Source: JAWLGW01 sp964569055
GTDB taxonomy: Bacteria > Planctomycetota > J058
Direction: 5' to 3'
Assembly (NCBI GenBank): GCA_964569055.1
Contig: CAZMSZ010000009.1
Location: forward strand, 1-45,915
DNA: 45,915 nucleotides
The notes under the pieces were generated by a model. It was not told where the DNA came from, made no database searches, and saw nothing but the letters and a program-made list of their open reading frames with translations. The first letter of the stretch is position 1. Each line of letters starts with the position of its first letter. Below, one piece after another: positions 36,576-45,891 of this stretch. The position numbers and the translations under genes are program-made.

Positions 36576-39100
36576 TGGCCGCCCTCCTGCAGATCGTGGT
36601 GCGCGACCCCGACCGCCAGGTCGGCAACAAGCCGACGCCCGTGGGCGGTGTGGCCGTGCAGGCGGGCCCGCCCGGCGACGGGGCCGGGAGCGACCTCGAC
36701 CCCGCGCTCGAGCTCGGGTTGCCGGTGCGCACCGTCGGGGCGGGCGCGTTCGAGGTCGAGCTCGCCGAGGGGAAGGAGCTCGTGGTGCGCCTCCTGCGCG
36801 AGGGCTTCCACCCGCTGCAGGTCAGCCTGCGGATCGGGGCGAACCTCGGGTTCGTCCACCGCCAGCCGCTGATCATGCGGCTGGCCCACGCCGGCGTGGA
36901 GGAGCGCGAGGGGAAGAAGGTCCGGCGCGCGCTCCTGACCGTCGACTGGCACGCCCCGGCGCAGGAGCTCGTGATGGCGAGCGGGCGCGACGCCATGTTC
37001 CACCCCTCGGCCGCGCGCCGGCAGGGCTGGCTGCTCGACCGCGGGCGCGCGCACCGCGGCTGCGTGCTGACGCAGCTCCGCTACGAGAGCGAGCCGAGGG
37101 CCGACCCGCCCACCTTCGAGCTCACGATCGAGACGCTCCTGGTCGGCGCCGTGCGCCACCGCCCGTGCGTCATGACCCGGCAGGTCGTCACGGCCGAAGA
37201 AGAGAAGAGCGTGTTCGCCGTCTATCAGGCGCTGGCCCGGATCGGGCGCGAGCGGCCGGGCAGCGTGCTCGAGGTCGGGTTCTTGAACCACGCCTACTGG
37301 ATCGGGCCGGTGCTGCTCAACACGGTCCGCCGCGGCTACGGCTGCTACGGCGCCTGCCCGATCCACGGCGGCCGTCACAAGAACACGCTGTGCCCGGTGC
37401 CGCGGCAGGTCGTCGAGCACACCCGTTGGCTGGGCGAGCCCGCGCCGGACCCGAGCGAGCCGGCGGTGAACGTGGGCGTGATCCTGCGCGAGCTGACGTT
37501 CGAGCTCGCCGACAGCGAGCGCTGGAGCAACTTCCCCGCCCACGACCTCGGCCACCAGCGCTCGTTCGACCGCGCGAACGGCCAGAACGGCCAGCCGCGC
37601 GACCTCGCGCTCCTCGACCGCGACCCGCGCAACACCGACTTCTGCCATCCGGGCATGCTCCTGCAGGCGGGGCCCGTCGGCCCGCCGCGCCTGGTGTCGC
37701 TCGACGCGATGCGCGCCGCCTTGCACGAGGACGCCACCCTGCGGGTGTGGGGCTGCAGCAACGGCAGCATGGGCGGGCTGTGGCGCGCCGCCGTCCAGGA
37801 GGCGCGCCGGCTCGACGCGCGCGGCCAGCGCTCGCCCAATCGCCTGCTCCGGCTGCGCGCCTTCCACGAGCACGGCGGGGAGTCGGACCTCCACACCTGG
37901 GAGGTCCGCCGCCGCGACTTCGAGCTGTGCTGGCTGAGCAACCTGCGCCGCAGCTACGCCCAGGGCCTGGCGGTCGCGCTGGGTCGGCCGTGCTTCGCGG
38001 CGGTGCCCGGCACCTGGGCCTGGTTCAAGGACGCGCACCAGACCGGCGCGCTCACGATCCACGCCGGCGTGGCGCGCGCCATGAAGCCGGCCGCGCGCGA
38101 GCTCGCCGGGCTGGGCGACCCCGACGAGGGCGGCTTCTACCGGTTCGAGCCCGACTACCACGTGCGCGCCCGCGGGCAGAGGCACCGGGTCCGCCTCACC
38201 GTGCTCCTGACCGGGTTCGCCCCGTTCGGCGCCACCGACCGCCCCGAGTTCCCCAAGACCAACGGGGCGGCCGAGGCGGTGAAGCGGGTGATCCCGCTCA
38301 ACATCGAGTGGGGCGCCGACGTGCCGCCCTGGATCGAGCTCGAGCTGAAGCTCGTCAAGCAGCCGGCGGTGGACGTGGTGTGGACCTGCCCCGCCGCCCG
38401 CTCGCCGCACCCGGACCTGGTCCCCAAGGCGGGGCGCCCGCCGTTCGAGGTGAAGGGGAGCGAGGGGATCTCGAAGCTGGCGCAGGAGGTCGACGCCGAC
38501 CTGGTCGTGATCGTGGGCGAGTCGGGCGCCATGGCCCGGACGGCGGCGGGCGGGGTGCAGCACGCGCGCCTCGAGCTGTTCGCGCGCAACCTCGGGCGCG
38601 GGTTCGACGCCGCCTCGCCGGTGGTCGACAACGACGGGTTCGCGCTCGACGCGACGGGCCCGATCTTCCCGGGCGAGCCGGAGGTGCTGCGCACCACGAT
38701 CCCGCTCCGCGGCTGGGCGCTGGCGCAGTCGGCGCTCAAGAACGTGCGCGCGCTGCGGGTGGAGGAGTTCGCCTCGCGCGACCCGATCGCGAGCGCCGGC
38801 GACTTCGTGTGCAACGAGTCGTACTACCGCCTGCTGCTCGACGCGCGCGAGACCGGGCGGTGGGTGTGCATGATCCACGTGCCCGCCACCGAGCGCTGGG
38901 AGCGGGTCGGCGACGAGAAGCGCTGGGTGGTGGAGGACCCGCTCTCCCCCGTGCGCGACGACGTGGCCCGCGCGCTGGAGGTCGCGGTCCGCTCGTTCGT
39001 CGAGCACATGCTGTGGGGGACCGAGGTCTACGGCCGCCTCGAGAACGAGGCCGCCAGGGCGCGCCTGGCGGCCCTCCAGGCGGCGGGGGTGCGGCCATGA
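36575..39100 (+). CDS. Two-peptidase protein: clan-CD-like His/Cys region plus C15 (pyroglutamyl-peptidase-like) domain
   Basis: 841 aa. Residues ~1-110 are a beta domain. At ~228-420 a region reads EVGFLNHAYWIGPVLLNT (H239) ... RDPRNTDF ... LRVWGCSNG (C394). A hydrophobic strand ending in His and a second ending in Cys is the arrangement of clan CD (caspase-like) peptidases. It recalls uncharacterised effector-like proteins with 'sHG..GPIL.Nt' and 'IWGC'. Residues ~543-830 are a C15 domain: VLLTGFAPFG, E667 in ARLELFARN, C746 in GDFVCNESYY and H768 in MIHVPATERW, so the E-C-H triad is complete. C15 enzymes remove N-terminal pyroglutamate, but known ones are ~215 aa and stand alone. Starts on the last base of the preceding stop and overlaps the next gene (ATGA). 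A processing or toxic role is inferred. Confidence 0.72.
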   Translation: MAALLQIVVRDPDRQVGNKPTPVGGVAVQAGPPGDGAGSDLDPALELGLPVRTVGAGAFEVELAEGKELVVRLLREGFHPLQVSLRIGANLGFVHRQPLIMRLAHAGVEEREGKKVRRALLTVDWHAPAQELVMASGRDAMFHPSAARRQGWLLDRGRAHRGCVLTQLRYESEPRADPPTFELTIETLLVGAVRHRPCVMTRQVVTAEEEKSVFAVYQALARIGRERPGSVLEVGFLNHAYWIGPVLLNTVRRGYGCYGACPIHGGRHKNTLCPVPRQVVEHTRWLGEPAPDPSEPAVNVGVILRELTFELADSERWSNFPAHDLGHQRSFDRANGQNGQPRDLALLDRDPRNTDFCHPGMLLQAGPVGPPRLVSLDAMRAALHEDATLRVWGCSNGSMGGLWRAAVQEARRLDARGQRSPNRLLRLRAFHEHGGESDLHTWEVRRRDFELCWLSNLRRSYAQGLAVALGRPCFAAVPGTWAWFKDAHQTGALTIHAGVARAMKPAARELAGLGDPDEGGFYRFEPDYHVRARGQRHRVRLTVLLTGFAPFGATDRPEFPKTNGAAEAVKRVIPLNIEWGADVPPWIELELKLVKQPAVDVVWTCPAARSPHPDLVPKAGRPPFEVKGSEGISKLAQEVDADLVVIVGESGAMARTAAGGVQHARLELFARNLGRGFDAASPVVDNDGFALDATGPIFPGEPEVLRTTIPLRGWALAQSALKNVRALRVEEFASRDPIASAGDFVCNESYYRLLLDARETGRWVCMIHVPATERWERVGDEKRWVVEDPLSPVRDDVARALEVAVRSFVEHMLWGTEVYGRLENEAARARLAALQAAGVRP

Positions 39101-40947
39101 GCGGCCGGCGCGCGGTGGACCTGTTCCTGCACGAGACGGCGGCCCGCCAGCAGATCCGGCTGACGCGCGGCGGGACGACCACGGTCCGGCTGCGGGCCGG
39201 CCGCCCGGTGCAGGTCCTCGAGCTCCCCGCGGCGGCGGCCTTCCACGAGGGGAGCGCGGTCCCGCTCCCGCTCGCGCCCGACGGCGGCCCGCTCGACCTC
39301 CTGGGCGGGCTGGCCACCCTGCTCGACGCCCTCGAGCGCGGCCCCGCGCGAGAGCTGCTCGTCGCGGCGCACGTCCCCGGCGACGAGGAGGGCGGGTTGA
39401 GCCGCGCGCGCGCCCGCGCCGTGGAGGCCTGCCTGCGCGGTGACCGCGCCGCCTTCGGCGCCGCCTGCGCGGAGCGCGCGCTGACCCGCGACTGGCAGCG
39501 CGTGCTCGCCTGGACGGCGATCCGCCGCGGGTGGGACTGCGACCCCGGCGCGATCGACGATCACCCCGGCCCGCGCGCGCAGTGCGCCCTGCGCGCGCTG
39601 CTCGAGCGCCACGCCGAGGCGAGCGGGGAGACGCTCCCCGAGGCGGACGCGCCGAGCGCGGCCGACTGGGGCGCGCTGCTCGCCGTGTACGACGAGGCGC
39701 TGGCGGAGCTGCTCGAGCTCGGGCCGGGCGAGCTCGAGGGGCTGCGCGAGCGGCTGCGACCGGTCCACGCGCCGGTGGGCTGCGGCCCGAGCTGGCCGCT
39801 CGACCGGGTGCGGATCGGCAGCTACGCCGGCACGGCCGACGCGCGGGTCGACCTGCTCCTGTTCGAGGCCAAGGACGCCCCGCAGCTCCTCTGCCACGAG
39901 GACCCGGACGCGCCCTGCGACTGGAAGCGCTGCGACGTCTACCGCAAGAACAAGTACGTCCGCGAGGAGCTGGCGCCGGTCGCGGCCGAGGACGGGCTGC
40001 TCGAGCTGCTGGTCGTGAACGCGCAGCAGCGCCCGCTCGCGAGCCTGGCGGGCGAGCTGATCTTCCCCGACGGCTCGCGCCGCGCCGTGGTGAGCGACGA
40101 GCAGGGCGTGATCCGCCAGCGGATCGCGCCGCACACCGAGGCGCGCCTCTCGTTCCCCGAGCTCGACGCGCCGCCGCGCCCGGCTCCGCCGCGACCGACC
40201 CCGCCGGGCGCCGCCCCCGAGCCGGTCTCCCTCACGCTCTCGCGCACGCGCGAGGCGACCGACCCGCCCCCCGCGCAGGTCGCGTTCGACACGGTGCTGG
40301 AGCTGTTCGCGCAGGCGCACCCCCAGGGGGCGGCGGGGACGGTCACCTGGGCGGTGCAGGGCACCGCGATCGCGCTCGCCGACGGGGACCTGCCCGCCGG
40401 CGAGCAGGTGTTCGCGGTCGCGGTGGAGGCCGGCTTCGCGGTCGTGGTGGCGAGCTTCGCCTCGGCCCAGGGCGAGGCCGAGGCGCGCTGGGAGGTGGAG
40501 GTCACCGCGCTCACGCCCGCCGAGCCCCCGCCCACACCCGGGCTGCGCGGCCCGGCGGTCCATTCGCCGCGGCACCCCGACCCCGAGCACGAGTGCGACC
40601 CGCCGCTGAAGGTCAGCGAGCTCAACTACGGCGAGCTCGCGGTCCACTCGAGCTGCCGCGGCCAGGTCGCGCTGTGGGTCTACGACGAGGGCGGCAGCGC
40701 CGCCTTCACCCCCGCGCACGCCGAGACGCTCGCGGCGGACGGGTTCGTGTTCGACGACGTGACCTGGAAGGTCAACGGCAACACGCGCGTGACCTTGTTC
40801 GTCGCGGGCGGACAGCTCCGCATGCACACCTGCGCCGGGACGCTCGCGTCGCTGCGCGGCCACACCCGCCCCACCACGCAGCCCGCCTGGATCTTCGGCA
40901 GCCACCGCATGCCACCCAAGGGCGCCCGCCCCGAGCTCGTCCCCTAG
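39097..40947 (+). CDS. Second split OmpA-type protein with C-terminal beta domain
   Basis: 616 aa, overlapping the peptidase gene by ATGA. It is built like the first gene of the operon: an OmpA first half (FHEGSAVPLP, ARELLVAAHVPGDEEGGL, LSRARARAVEACLRGD, ~50-115), a helical insert where the paralogue has PG binding (here degenerate), and an OmpA last half (GCGPSWPLDRVRIGS ... ADARVDLLLFE, ~228-254). A Cys-rich segment (LCHEDPDAPCDWKRCDVY) follows, then a Big/Ig-like stretch near 320-350, a Pro linker and a C-terminal beta domain with a HECDPP segment and paired Cys. No signal peptide. Probably an anchoring or adaptor partner of the two-peptidase protein. Its stop is followed within one base by an inverted repeat. 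Confidence 0.75.
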   Translation: MSGRRAVDLFLHETAARQQIRLTRGGTTTVRLRAGRPVQVLELPAAAAFHEGSAVPLPLAPDGGPLDLLGGLATLLDALERGPARELLVAAHVPGDEEGGLSRARARAVEACLRGDRAAFGAACAERALTRDWQRVLAWTAIRRGWDCDPGAIDDHPGPRAQCALRALLERHAEASGETLPEADAPSAADWGALLAVYDEALAELLELGPGELEGLRERLRPVHAPVGCGPSWPLDRVRIGSYAGTADARVDLLLFEAKDAPQLLCHEDPDAPCDWKRCDVYRKNKYVREELAPVAAEDGLLELLVVNAQQRPLASLAGELIFPDGSRRAVVSDEQGVIRQRIAPHTEARLSFPELDAPPRPAPPRPTPPGAAPEPVSLTLSRTREATDPPPAQVAFDTVLELFAQAHPQGAAGTVTWAVQGTAIALADGDLPAGEQVFAVAVEAGFAVVVASFASAQGEAEARWEVEVTALTPAEPPPTPGLRGPAVHSPRHPDPEHECDPPLKVSELNYGELAVHSSCRGQVALWVYDEGGSAAFTPAHAETLAADGFVFDDVTWKVNGNTRVTLFVAGGQLRMHTCAGTLASLRGHTRPTTQPAWIFGSHRMPPKGARPELVP

Positions 40948-41010
40948 CCGGATTCTTCGGCTGCTGTGGTGTGTACCGCCAGGTGTTGCGATCGGCGCCG
41001 AAGAATCCGG
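40948..41010. terminator. 13-bp inverted repeat after the operon
   Basis: CCGGATTCTTCGG (40948-40960) and its exact complement (40998-41010) bracket 37 nt, beginning one base after the TAG of the third operon gene. There is no T tract, so it may be a Rho-independent-like barrier, a transcript-end stabiliser or a site unrelated to termination. Confidence 0.45.
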
Positions 41011-41011
41011 A

Positions 41012-41310
41012 TGGGGCTCCTCGTTCGAGGCGCCAGGGGGCTCCGACGAGGTTGAGAGGGGNNNNNNNNNNNNNNNNNNNNNNNNNNNNNNNNNNNNNNN
41101 NNNNNNNNNNNNNNNNNNNNNNNNNNNNNNNNNNNNNNNNNNNNNNNNNNNNNNNNNNNNNGGGGGCTCCGACGAGGTTGAGAGGGGCTCCTTGGTCCAG
41201 GCGCCAGGGGGCTCCGACGAGGTTGAGAGGGGCTCCTTGGTCCAGGCGCCAGGGGACTCCGACGAGGTTGAGAGGGGCTCCTTGGTCCAGGCGCCAGGGG
41301 GCTCCGGCGA
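41012..41310. repeat. 45-bp tandem repeat array (gap inside)
   Basis: A 45-bp unit (core GCTCCGACGAGGTTGAGAGG, then GGCTCCTTGGTCCAGGCGCC) is repeated head to tail on both sides of the gap. Four copies are visible, the first degenerate (TCGTTCGAGG instead of TTGGTCCAGG) and the last ending in GCTCCGGCGAG. Copies differ at one or two positions. There are no spacers, so it is not a CRISPR array. The unit is a multiple of three and open in several frames, but no start or ribosome site supports coding. Confidence 0.85.
41062..41161. other. Assembly gap (100 N) in the tandem array
   Basis: Placeholder gap where the 45-bp repeats could not be assembled; true copy number unknown. Confidence 0.99.
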
Positions 41311-41380
41311 GTGTGTGCTGTCGCTGCTGTCCGCACGCCACCCGCGAGATCAGGGCGATGATCGGCGCGCCGAACTCCGG

Positions 41381-41532
41381 AACACGAGCGCCGGCCTAGA
41401 GGCCGGCGCTCGCTGGAAGGAAGGAGGGAGTTGATCGTTCGCACGGCCGGCAGCGAACAGCTAAGGCTCCTTGGCTGAGGGTTCGTCGCCGCCTGGCCTG
41501 CTATGCCTCACTCCTGAGCGACCGTCGTGCCG
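41381..41532 (-). ncRNA. RNA-like repeat element, copy 1
   Basis: First of four homologous elements. Read on the minus strand: a conserved 5' part with the small hairpin CTCA-GGAG-TGAG flanked by GTCGC/GCGAC, then an AGCCAAGGAGCCTTAGCT near-palindrome, a pyrimidine-rich stretch (CTCCCTCCTTCCTTCC) and a perfect 12-bp hairpin CGAGCGCCGGCC/GGCCGGCGCTCG (41385-41396/41401-41412, 4-nt loop). The T tail here is short (TGTTCC). The stem differs from the other copies by one G-C to C-G swap that keeps pairing. Orientation and RNA nature are inferred. Confidence 0.5.
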
Positions 41533-41669
41533 GTGCGCGGAGCACGACCATGCTTCGCAAGCCGCGCGCTGTCGGTGAGGCGACCGAGTGCGTCTCGCAG
41601 AATCTGGAAGAGCGCCTCGGATCGGGCCCGTCCGTGTCGTGACCACGTTCGCGGGCACGTGAGAGCTCC

Positions 41670-41829
41670 AAAAAGGCACGAGCCCCGGCCGACTGGCCGG
41701 GGCTCGCGCTGGAAGGAAGGAGGGAGTTGATCGTTCGCACGGCCGGCAGCGGACAGCTAAGGCTCCTTGGCTGAGGGGTTCGTCGCCGCCTGGCCTGCTA
41801 TGCCTCACTCCTGAGCGACCGTCGTGCCG
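41670..41829 (-). ncRNA. RNA-like repeat element, copy 2
   Basis: Nearly identical to copy 1 in the core, 290 bp further on. The hairpin is CGAGCCCCGGCC/GGCCGGGGCTCG (41679-41690/41695-41706). On the minus strand it is followed by TGCCTTTTT, a standard intrinsic-terminator tail. This is the best evidence for minus-strand transcription of the family. Confidence 0.55.
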
Positions 41830-41960
41830 ACGCTCGGAGCCGCGGGGCTCGTCGCAAACGGCGCCCGCTTGGTGCCAGCGCTCGGTGCGTCTCGCAGGAT
41901 CTGGGAGAGCGCCTCGGATCGGGCGCGTGCGTGCCGCGGCGCCCCGCGCGCCGAGTCCGG

Positions 41961-42113
41961 AAAGCACGAGCCCCGGCCACAAGGCCGGGGCTCGCTGGAA
42001 GGAAGGAGGGAGTTGATCGTTCGCGGCCGGCCGCGGACAGCTAAGGCTCCTTGGCTGAGGGGTTCGTCGCCGCCTGGCCTGCTATGCCTCACTCCTGAGC
42101 GATCCTCGTGCCC
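41961..42113 (-). ncRNA. RNA-like repeat element, copy 3
   Basis: Third copy, hairpin 41967-41978/41983-41994 with loop ACAA, minus-strand tail TGCTTT. It lacks two bases in the segment matching GTTCGCACGGCC of copies 1 and 2, which would shift any reading frame and argues against coding. Its upstream part abuts the stop of the NDH-2 gene. Confidence 0.5.
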
Positions 42114-42210
42114 GCCCGGGGAGCCGTCGTCGTTTGGCTAACTCCTGCTGAGGCCGTGCCTACCCTCGATTCGTTCCCCCAGATCTGGAAGAGCGGCTCG
42201 GTTGCGCACC

Positions 42211-43575
42211 TCACTGGCGCGCGACCTCGGCGAGGCCGCGCTCGCCGAGCGGCGCCTCGTGGTCGCGCACGAAGTCGGGGGGGAGGGGGACCTGCAGCTC
42301 GAGCCGGGTCTCGGGGGTGATCAGGCGCGCGTCGCGGGCGTTGAGGACCCAGCTCCAGAACCAGCCGAGCAGCACCTGCACGCGGTTGCGGAACCCGATC
42401 AGGAACGCGATGTGGACGCCGCCCCACAGGAGCCATGCCAGGAAGCCGCCGAGCTTCAGTCGACCGAGCTGCGCGACCGCCTTGGACCGGCCGATCACCG
42501 CCAGCGAGCCCTTGTCGCGGTACACGAACGGGGCGCGCTGGTCGGGCGTCGAGCGGCCGCTGACCTCGGCCGCGATCACGCGCCCCGCGTAGCGACCCAT
42601 CTGCAGCGCGCCCGGCGCGACGCCCGGCACGGGCGCGCCGCTGTCGGCGGAGGTGGCGGCCGCGAGGTCGCCGACCACGAACACCTCGGGGTGGCCCGGG
42701 ATCGTGAGGTCGGGGCCGACGATCACGCGGCCGGCCCGGTCGAGCGGCGCGCCGAGCGAGGCGCCCAGGGAGCTCGCCTTGACCCCCGCCGCCCAGAACA
42801 CGTTGCGGACGCACAGGAGCTCGTCGCCGAGCCACAGGCCCTCGGGGGTGACGTCGGTCACGGGCGCGCCGAGGCGGACCTCCACCCCCAGCCGCTCGAG
42901 GTCGCGCTGCGCGCGCGCGCTCAGCTCGGGCGCGAACGTCGGCAGGACGCGCTCGCCGGCCTCCACGAGCACCACCCGCGTGGTGCGGGTGTCTATGTTC
43001 CGGTAGTCCCGCGGGAGGGTCTTCCCGGCGATCTCCATGATCGCCCCCGCCAGCTCCACCCCGGTCGGCCCCGCGCCCACGATCCCGAACGTGAGCGCGG
43101 CGCGCCGCGCGTCGGGGCTGCCCTCGTACTCGGCCGACTCGAACGCCAGCAGGATCCGGCGGCGCAGCTCGGTCGCGTCCTCCAGGCTCTTGAGCCCGGG
43201 CGCGAGCGCGGCCCACTCGTCGTGGCCGAAGTAGGTGTGGGTCGCTCCGGCCGCGAGGACCAGGTAGTCGTAGCGGACGTGCCCGACCTCGAACAGCAGC
43301 CGTCGCTGCGCCACGTCGACGCCGCGCACCTCGGCCATGACCACGCGGCCGTTCTGCTGCCGGCGCAAGACGGTGCGGATCGGCGCGCTGATGTCCGCCG
43401 GCGAGAGCGAGGCGGTCGCGACCTGATACAGCAGCGGCTGGAACACGTGGTGATTGCGCCGGTCGACGACGATCACCTCGACCGGCGCGTCGGCGAGCGC
43501 CTTGGCGGCCTCGAGCCCGCCGAACCCGCCGCCCACCACGAACACCCGGGGCCGCGGCCGCGCGATCGCGATCAT
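42211..43575 (-). CDS. ndh: Type II NADH:quinone oxidoreductase (NDH-2)
   Basis: 454-aa FAD-dependent, peripheral inner-membrane enzyme that passes electrons from NADH to quinone without pumping protons. FAD-binding GGGFGG (15-20) opens the first Rossmann fold; NHHVFQPLLYQVAT is the conserved active-region motif; GIVGAGPTGVELAG (~165-178) is the NADH fold; VFVVGDLA near 305 binds FAD. A C-terminal amphipathic/hydrophobic segment (LAWLLWGGVHIAFLIGF) anchors it. The ATG is 6 nt after GAGGAGG. It lies between RNA-like copies 3 and 4, away from the complex-I-like genes, and offers a non-pumping alternative route. Confidence 0.93.
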   Translation of the reverse strand: MIAIARPRPRVFVVGGGFGGLEAAKALADAPVEVIVVDRRNHHVFQPLLYQVATASLSPADISAPIRTVLRRQQNGRVVMAEVRGVDVAQRRLLFEVGHVRYDYLVLAAGATHTYFGHDEWAALAPGLKSLEDATELRRRILLAFESAEYEGSPDARRAALTFGIVGAGPTGVELAGAIMEIAGKTLPRDYRNIDTRTTRVVLVEAGERVLPTFAPELSARAQRDLERLGVEVRLGAPVTDVTPEGLWLGDELLCVRNVFWAAGVKASSLGASLGAPLDRAGRVIVGPDLTIPGHPEVFVVGDLAAATSADSGAPVPGVAPGALQMGRYAGRVIAAEVSGRSTPDQRAPFVYRDKGSLAVIGRSKAVAQLGRLKLGGFLAWLLWGGVHIAFLIGFRNRVQVLLGWFWSWVLNARDARLITPETRLELQVPLPPDFVRDHEAPLGERGLAEVARQ

Positions 43576-43677
43576 GCCCGCCTCCTCGCCGCATCGTCAT
43601 CGTCGCCGACCCACGCAACGCGAGAAGCCTTGGTTCTGGGCTCCACGTACGACCGACGAGGCGGGGACGGGCCACGC

Positions 43678-43708
43678 GGACGGGCACGGGCACGGGCACG
43701 AGCACGAG
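43678..43708. repeat. Short GGGCAC microsatellite
   Basis: Four to five imperfect GGGCAC/GAGCAC units upstream of the NDH-2 gene. No function seen. Confidence 0.6.
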
Positions 43709-43740
43709 GGGGATCGACGTTGGCCGGGGCGTCTCGAACC

Positions 43741-43895
43741 AAAACACGAGCCCCGGCCGAAGGGGCCGGGGCTCGCTGGAAGGAAGGAGGGAGTTGATCG
43801 TTCGCGGGTCGGGCGGCGGGCAACAATCGCTCCTGGTTGGGGGTCTCGTCGCCGCCTGGCCAGCTATGCCTCACTCCTGAGCGACCGTCGTGCCG
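43741..43895 (-). ncRNA. RNA-like repeat element, copy 4
   Basis: The most diverged copy, upstream of the NDH-2 gene. Hairpin CGAGCCCCGGCC/GGCCGGGGCTCG (43747-43758/43764-43775, 5-nt loop), minus-strand tail TGTTTTGG. The middle part varies strongly, while the CTCA-GGAG-TGAG hairpin and the CTCCCTCCTTCC stretch are unchanged. Confidence 0.5.
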
Positions 43896-44044
43896 GATCG
43901 ATCGGCGGGGCTCGTCCGCGCAACCCCAAGGCGCTCCGTCGCCCCGTCGTTGCGTCTCGCCCAGAACCTGAAGACCGCCTCGGTTCGGGCTCGTACGGCC
44001 CGGCGGCCCGGGGCGGGTCGCCCCCCGGGCCGCCGAGCGCTCCG
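43896..44044. other. Spacer between RNA-like copy 4 and the slipin gene
   Basis: 149 bp that share the block around CCGCCTCGGTTCGGGC and CCCAGAACCTGAAGACCG with the distal ends of the other repeat units, so the duplicated unit is ~290 bp rather than only the RNA-like core. A GC-rich dyad near 44008-44040 may terminate the slipin gene. Confidence 0.4.
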
Positions 44045-45160
44045 CTACGTCTCGACCTGCCGGCGCGGCAGGAGCTCGCGCAGCAGGCCGTCCAGGCCGC
44101 CGCTGCCGACCTGGAGCGTGCCGATCGAGCTCGCGATCCGCTCCGCGGCCTCGAGCTCCTTCAGCCGCAGGAGGGTCGGCGACGACTCGATCAGCCGCGC
44201 CGTGTTGAGGAGCGAGCGGGTGGCCGCCGTCTCCTCACGGCGCGCGATCAGGTTGGCCTGGGCCCGCTTCTCGGCCTCGATCACCTGGTTCATGAGGGTC
44301 TTCATCTCGCCCGGCAGGATCACGTCCTTGATCCCGACCGGCCCGAGCACGGCGCCCAGCGCCTTGGCCCGCGGCCCGACGGTCTCCGCGACCTCCTTGC
44401 CGAGGGCGTCCTTGGCCGCGAGCAGCTCGTCGAGCGTGCGCCCACCCACCGCCTCGCGGAGGGCGAGCTGCAGCTCGCGGTACAGCGCCGTCGAGAGGTC
44501 CGGCGTGCGCTCGGCCACGACCCGCGGCTGGGTGATCTGGTAGCTCGCGGTCAGGTTCAGCCGCAGGCTGACCCGGTCGGCGGTCAGGATCTCCTGACCC
44601 GCCACCTCGAGCGCCAGCTCGCGCACGTCGAGCGCGCGCACCGCCAGCCGCGCCACGCCGCGCCAGAACGCGTAGCGCCCCGGCGTCAGCTCCGCGTGGA
44701 GCTGCTCGTCGACGTAGAGCAGGCCGCGGGTGCCGGCCGCGACGTTGACCTCGAGCAGGTGCCGCGTCCCGTCCGGCGCCGCGAGCACCGCGTCGAGCTG
44801 CCGGTGCTCGAACCGCAGCTCCGCCGCCGCGCGGACCTCGAGCCGCAGCTCGTGCAGGTCCTTCCAGAACGCGTGGAGGCCCGGGCCGAGCACGCGCGCC
44901 ACGCGCCCGTCGATCCACAGGATCGCGCGCTCGTCGCCCGCGAGGTCGGCGACCAGGAGCTCGCCCGTGACCGCCGGGTCGCGCAGGTAGACCTCGAGCT
45001 CCTCGAGGGCCAGCGGCTCGGTGCCCTTGGTCGAGGCCCGCACGACGTTCACGTCGAAGCCCCAGATCCAGTGCGCGCCCGGGCGCAGGTAGCGGGCGTA
45101 GTCGCGCCCGCGGTGGAGGAAGCCGCGCTCGTGGCGGCCGATCGTGATGCGCTGCAGCAT
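44045..45160 (-). CDS. SPFH/band-7 (slipin-like) protein
   Basis: 371 aa. The N-terminal ~170 residues contain two repeated beta segments (GPGLHAFWKDLHELRLEVR and TPGRYAFWRGVARLAVRALD), followed by the SPFH core: LALEVAGQEILTADRVSLRLNLTASYQI, ALREAVGGRTLDELLA, LGAVLGPVGIKDVILPGEMK and a helical tail EAEKRAQANLIARREETAATRS. Slipins form oligomeric rings on membranes and organise microdomains, often with an NfeD partner, which is not in the window. There is no obvious N-terminal membrane helix, which is unusual and fits the 'slipin-like with YRGF-type repeats' group. ATG at 45160 chosen for CGGAGG 6 nt upstream. Confidence 0.88.
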   Translation of the reverse strand: MLQRITIGRHERGFLHRGRDYARYLRPGAHWIWGFDVNVVRASTKGTEPLALEELEVYLRDPAVTGELLVADLAGDERAILWIDGRVARVLGPGLHAFWKDLHELRLEVRAAAELRFEHRQLDAVLAAPDGTRHLLEVNVAAGTRGLLYVDEQLHAELTPGRYAFWRGVARLAVRALDVRELALEVAGQEILTADRVSLRLNLTASYQITQPRVVAERTPDLSTALYRELQLALREAVGGRTLDELLAAKDALGKEVAETVGPRAKALGAVLGPVGIKDVILPGEMKTLMNQVIEAEKRAQANLIARREETAATRSLLNTARLIESSPTLLRLKELEAAERIASSIGTLQVGSGGLDGLLRELLPRRQVET

Positions 45161-45549
45161 GGTGAGCCTCCGAGCCAGGAGTGGGGTCGCGAACGAGGGA
45201 CACGCCGCCCTCCCGCTGAGGGCGGCCGCAGTGAAGGGGGACCCGCGGCCCGGTCGTGCGCGCGTGGCGTCACGCCGCCGGGGGCGGGGTCGGCGGCGCC
45301 GCCGCGCGGCGGGCGCGCCCCCCCGCCCGCGCGGCCGCGGCCGAGGCCGCGCGCGGGACGAGCGCGCCGGGCGCGCCACGCGCGGCGCGTCCGCCGACCG
45401 CAGGGCCGTCGGCTCGGCGCCGCCGGGCGACGCCCGCCGCTCCCGGAGGAGCGCCGAGGCGCCGCGCGGCCGACGCTCCGCGAGGCGGCCGGACCGCGAG
45501 TCGTCAGTGGTGGACGGGTCGCCCCGCCCCAGAGTCCGCTTTCCAGGCG
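45161..45549. other. Extremely GC-rich intergenic region
   Basis: 389 bp between the slipin gene and tRNA-Asn. From ~45280 to 45480 the sequence is nearly all G and C with many short self-complementary runs. Open frames here are artefacts of composition. I see no gene, but strong secondary structure is likely. Confidence 0.5.
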
Positions 45550-45622
45550 GTCAGCATGAAGGAGTCGAACCTTCAACCCACGGGTTAACAGCCCGCTGCT
45601 CTTACCATTGAGCTAACGCTGT
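45550..45622 (-). tRNA. tRNA-Asn (anticodon GTT)
   Basis: Minus-strand cloverleaf, 73 nt with the discriminator base. D arm GCTC/GAGC with loop AATGGTAA, anticodon stem GCGGG/CCCGT with loop CTGTTAA (anticodon GTT), variable loop GGGTT, T arm GAAGG/CCTTC with loop TTCGACT, and an acceptor stem that pairs at six of seven positions. Position 1 to 72 is A opposite A, a mismatch. CCA is not encoded, so it must be added enzymatically. Confidence 0.9.
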
Positions 45623-45830
45623 GGTGCGCTCCCAAGCGCCTCCTCGGGAACACGGGAGGACGACCAGAGGCTGGGCCGCCCGCGCCCGCCGAGCCTCCGA
45701 GCTCGGTGGGAGAGCGCTCGCTCTACACGCAACCGCTGCTACGCGAGCGCGCGCGCGGAGCTGTCAACGCGCGGACGTCGAGGAGAGGCTGTCGCTCTCG
45801 CATGACTCCTCGGCAGGCGAGCGGGAGTAC

Positions 45831-45891
45831 GAAGCGCAGAGAGCGCTGGGACCGCAGAGAATCTCTGCGGCCTCGGCGCTCTCTGCGCTTC
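45831..45891. terminator. Nested inverted repeats at the window end
   Basis: A 16-bp perfect outer stem (45831-45846 with 45876-45891) encloses an inner stem CCGCAGAG/CTCTGCGG with an AAT loop (within 45852-45870). The pair could form a cruciform or a bidirectional terminator; no T tail follows. Confidence 0.5.
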